The notes below the pieces were generated by a model that was given only the letters and a program-made list of their open reading frames with translations, was not told the DNA's origin and ran no database searches. A stretch of DNA of 64,000 bases from JANOYY01 sp043720395 (GTDB lineage: Bacteria; Actinomycetota; Acidimicrobiia; Acidimicrobiales; JANYDT01): NCBI GenBank assembly GCA_043720395.1, contig JAYSSR010000087.1, forward strand, positions 62,001 to 126,000, written 5' to 3'. Both the position numbers and the translations under genes were made by a program. Positions 61,587 to 64,000 of the stretch are shown piece after piece (within the stretch, counting starts at the first letter, position 1; each line of letters opens with the position of its first letter).

Positions 61587-62608
61587 TGAACTCGGTAACC
61601 GCCCCTGTTCCGCTCGACATGCCGCTGCTCGACATGATCGACGTGTACAAGGACTTCCCGGTTCACGGTCGAGGTTTGACGAGGGCCAAGCTGCGAGCGG
61701 TCAACGGGGTGTCGGTGTCGATCAACGTTGGCGAGACGCTTGGTCTGGTAGGGGAATCCGGGTCGGGAAAGTCAACCGTTGCGAACCTCGTGACCGGTCT
61801 CGCTTCCCCGACCAGCGGCACGATCACCGTTGCGGGCTTCGACGTTCGGACGTTGCGCGGGCGAGAGCAACGAGAACATCGCCGTCACGTGCAGATGGTG
61901 TTCCAAGATCCGTACGGGTCGATTGCGCCCACCGTGACCATCGAGGGCACGCTGGCCGAGCCGTTCCGCGCGCACAAGATGGGCGACAAGGCATGGCGCG
62001 CGAAACGGGTCGATGAACTGCTCGACCAGGTGGGCCTCGACCGCTCGCTCAAGCATCGGTTCCCGTCGGAGATGTCGGGCGGTCAGTTGCAGCGTGTCAG
62101 CATCGCCCGCGCACTCGCGCTGGAGCCGAAGCTCGTCGTGCTCGATGAACCCGTCAGCGCGCTCGACGTGTCGACGAAGGCCGATATCATCAACCTGCTG
62201 GCGGATCTCAAGGCGTCGCTCGGGCTGGCGTACCTCTTCATCTCCCACGACCTTTCGACGCTACGTGTGCTTACGGATCGTGTCGCCGTGATGTATCTCG
62301 GCGAGATCGTCGAAGAAGGTCCGTCCGACGACATCTACGAGAGTCCACGTCACCCGTACACCAAGGCGCTGCTTGCTGCGGTGCCGGTGCCCGACCCCGT
62401 GGCGCAACGGTTGCGGATCAAGGTCCCGATCGAGGGGGACATCCCGTCGCCGATGAACGCCCCTCCGGGGTGTCGGTTCCACACGAGGTGCCCGAACGTG
62501 ATGCCGCACTGCCGCGAGGTTGTGCCGCAGCAGGTCATCGTTGGTGGTACTCGGGTGAGCTGCCACCTCTACTCGTCCGCTGCCGTTGTGCCGACCGCGA
62601 TGGCCTGA
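61586..62608 (+). CDS. ABC transporter ATPase (DppF-like)
   Basis: This 340-residue protein is the second ATPase of the dipeptide-type transporter: Walker A GESGSGKS at 56-63, VFQDPYGSIAPTVTI Q-loop, MSGGQLQRVSIARALAL signature, LVVLDEPVSALD Walker B, ISHDLSTLRVL H-loop, and the C-terminal GCRFHTRCPNVMPHC Cys cluster. The ATG overlaps the upstream stop (TGATG). A 136-base gap separates it from the deacylase-like gene. Confidence 0.93.
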   Translation: MNSVTAPVPLDMPLLDMIDVYKDFPVHGRGLTRAKLRAVNGVSVSINVGETLGLVGESGSGKSTVANLVTGLASPTSGTITVAGFDVRTLRGREQREHRRHVQMVFQDPYGSIAPTVTIEGTLAEPFRAHKMGDKAWRAKRVDELLDQVGLDRSLKHRFPSEMSGGQLQRVSIARALALEPKLVVLDEPVSALDVSTKADIINLLADLKASLGLAYLFISHDLSTLRVLTDRVAVMYLGEIVEEGPSDDIYESPRHPYTKALLAAVPVPDPVAQRLRIKVPIEGDIPSPMNAPPGCRFHTRCPNVMPHCREVVPQQVIVGGTRVSCHLYSSAAVVPTAMA

Positions 62609-62744
62609 GGCCGCAGCGACAAGATCGGCCGATTTGGTCCGCATAGTCTCGATGTCGACGTCGTTGAGTGCCGCTTTTTCGCGACGTGCTGGTGGCTTGA
62701 CTTTGCCTGCGCACGCTACGATCACGACGATCGAAGGGGCTGGT

Positions 62745-64000
62745 ATGCACGACCTTGTCATTGCCGGAGGAATCGTTATAGACGGTACCGGTGCAGCGAT
62801 GCGCCGAGCTGACGTCGGCATCGACGGTGGACGCATTGCGGCCGTCGGGCCCGATGTTGGGTCGGGCCGACGCACGATCGATGCCGATGGACTCACGATC
62901 ACCCCCGGTTGGGTTGATATCCACACGCACTACGACGGTCAGATCACGTGGGACTCCGTGCTCGCTCCGTCGTCCACTAACGGTGTCACGTCGATCGTGG
63001 TCGGCAACTGTGGCGTCGGATTCGCTCCTGCAGATCCTGACCGTCATGACTGGTTGATCCAACTTCTCGAGGGTGTCGAGGATATTCCGGGAACTGCGCT
63101 TACCGAGGGCATGACATGGGGTTGGACGTCGTTTCCCGAGTTCCTCGACGTGCTCGATTCACGACGCTGGACCGTCGACGTCGGCACGCAGGTTCCACAT
63201 GCGGCGCTGCGGACGTTCGTGATGGGCGAGCGCGGTGCCGACCACTCCGCACGTGCCGATGCCGACGAGATCGCCGAGATGGCCGACCTTTGCGAGGCGA
63301 GCATTCGCGCTGGCGCGCTCGGTTTCACGACCTCGCGCACCACCGCACACCGAACGAGTCTCGGTCAGCAGATCGGTACCCTGACCGCATCTGCCGATGA
63401 AGTGCTGGGTGTCGCGTCTGCCCTTCGACGCGTCGGCACGGGAGTGATGCAGCTGATCTCTGACGCCTATCAATCGCCGGACCTTGACCTCGTTGCGAGC
63501 GAATCCGCGTTGCTTGGCCGCATCGCCCGTGAGCTAGGGCGACCACTCAGCTTTACCGTGCAGCAGAACGATGAAACACCGGATCGCTACCGTTCGTTGC
63601 TTGGTTCGATCAAGGAATGGAACGCGCAGGGAGCACACGCCCGTGCCCAAGTGGCTGTGCGACCGATTGGCCTGCTGACCGGAATGACGGCATCGGCGAA
63701 TCCGCTGAATTTCTGCCCGAGTTTCCGGCCGCTGCGCAACAGTTCCGTGGCCGAGAAGGTGGCATTCGTTCGTAACCCCGACAATCGGGCACGACTCCTT
63801 GCTGAGCATGCGGCCGTGGTCCGCACGGGTTCGCTTCATCTCGCCCACAGCGGATACAGCCGGATGTATCCCCTGACCGATCCGCCGAACTACGAGCCAA
63901 CGCCCGCCGACAGCGTGGCCGGATTGGCGGCCGCCGCCGGTCGCGATCCGCGCGAGACGCTCTTCGATCTGCTGCTCGACGACGACGGCCGACGCTTGCT
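62745..64000 (+). CDS. N-acyl-D-amino-acid deacylase-like amidohydrolase (3'-truncated by window edge)
   Basis: 418 codons from ATG 62745 are open to the window end, so the gene continues. N-terminal beta-sandwich (HDLVIAGGIVIDGTGAAMRR), the metal motif DIHTHYDGQ with His60 and His62, then TSIVVGNCGVGFAP containing the Cys seen in D-aminoacylases, TFVMGERGADHSARADADEI, and the HLAHSGYS segment. The family hydrolyses N-acyl-D-amino acids to a fatty or short acyl acid and a D-amino acid. Position next to a peptide-type transporter fits uptake and cleavage of an N-acylated compound (inference). Confidence 0.88.
   Translation, partial: MHDLVIAGGIVIDGTGAAMRRADVGIDGGRIAAVGPDVGSGRRTIDADGLTITPGWVDIHTHYDGQITWDSVLAPSSTNGVTSIVVGNCGVGFAPADPDRHDWLIQLLEGVEDIPGTALTEGMTWGWTSFPEFLDVLDSRRWTVDVGTQVPHAALRTFVMGERGADHSARADADEIAEMADLCEASIRAGALGFTTSRTTAHRTSLGQQIGTLTASADEVLGVASALRRVGTGVMQLISDAYQSPDLDLVASESALLGRIARELGRPLSFTVQQNDETPDRYRSLLGSIKEWNAQGAHARAQVAVRPIGLLTGMTASANPLNFCPSFRPLRNSSVAEKVAFVRNPDNRARLLAEHAAVVRTGSLHLAHSGYSRMYPLTDPPNYEPTPADSVAGLAAAAGRDPRETLFDLLLDDDGRRL

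Overview
The window is GC-rich, densely packed DNA with heavy use of GTG starts, 4-bp start/stop overlaps and strong G/C third-position bias. Several families are typical of Actinobacteria: a TIGR03086/DinB-like protein, a luciferase-like monooxygenase of the F420-dependent kind, SHOCT and DUF4041/T5orf172 proteins, and a PPxGW-type proline/tryptophan-rich N-terminus. An actinobacterial host, possibly from the Acidimicrobiia, is inferred; there is no rRNA or other taxonomic marker to prove it.

Region 1 (1-14455) is the 3' part of a contractile injection system (eCIS, phage-tail-like) operon on the + strand: sheath (cut by the window edge), tube, a zinc-ribbon baseplate protein, a Pro/Arg-rich protein, a DUF4255 cap, a AAA+ ATPase, an orphan charged protein that could be cargo, an Afp7-like protein split over two genes, hub, spike, gp25 and two baseplate J-like proteins. 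The last of these carries an Asp-box segment and a complete-looking GH25 muramidase domain. Region 2 (14456-27604) is mixed chromosome: a diacylglycerol-kinase-like gene with a small membrane protein, a frameshifted secreted protein, an MDR oxidoreductase, a CoA-transferase relic, a three-gene exopolysaccharide cluster (BcsB-like, membrane glycosyltransferase, GT2 synthase) between two copies of a dispersed repeat, a frameshifted carboxymuconolactone-decarboxylase gene, a ParE/RelE toxin-antitoxin pair and a TIGR03086 protein.

Region 3 (27605-45969) is an 18.4-kb integrative mobilizable element bounded by 59-bp direct repeats (58/59 identical). Each repeat is the 3' half of a tRNA-Lys(CTT) gene. 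The element carries integrase, excisionase, MobF relaxase and a VirD4-like coupling protein with degenerate nucleotide-binding motifs. Its cargo looks defensive or regulatory: a PaeR7I/XhoI-like restriction-modification system, a DUF4041-GIY-YIG protein with a coiled-coil partner, a histidine kinase/receiver/membrane-protein operon, and a PIN protein interrupted by an in-frame TGA. Region 4 (45970-48935) looks like a decayed second element: 60-bp-period repeats, a frameshifted NYN nuclease gene, a SHOCT protein, an integrase fragment and a degenerate att-like site.

Region 5 (48936-64000) is a + strand catabolic and transport block: two acyl-CoA dehydrogenases, an amidohydrolase, a cytochrome P450, a tandem-fused class III CoA-transferase and a luciferase-like monooxygenase. 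These are followed by a family-5 (dipeptide-type) ABC transporter with a fused permease-ATPase, and an N-acyl-D-amino-acid deacylase-like gene cut by the window end. The set suggests uptake and CoA-dependent breakdown of an unidentified acyl or amide substrate. Four genes carry single-nucleotide frameshifts and two carry premature TGA codons, so either gene decay or assembly error must be considered throughout.
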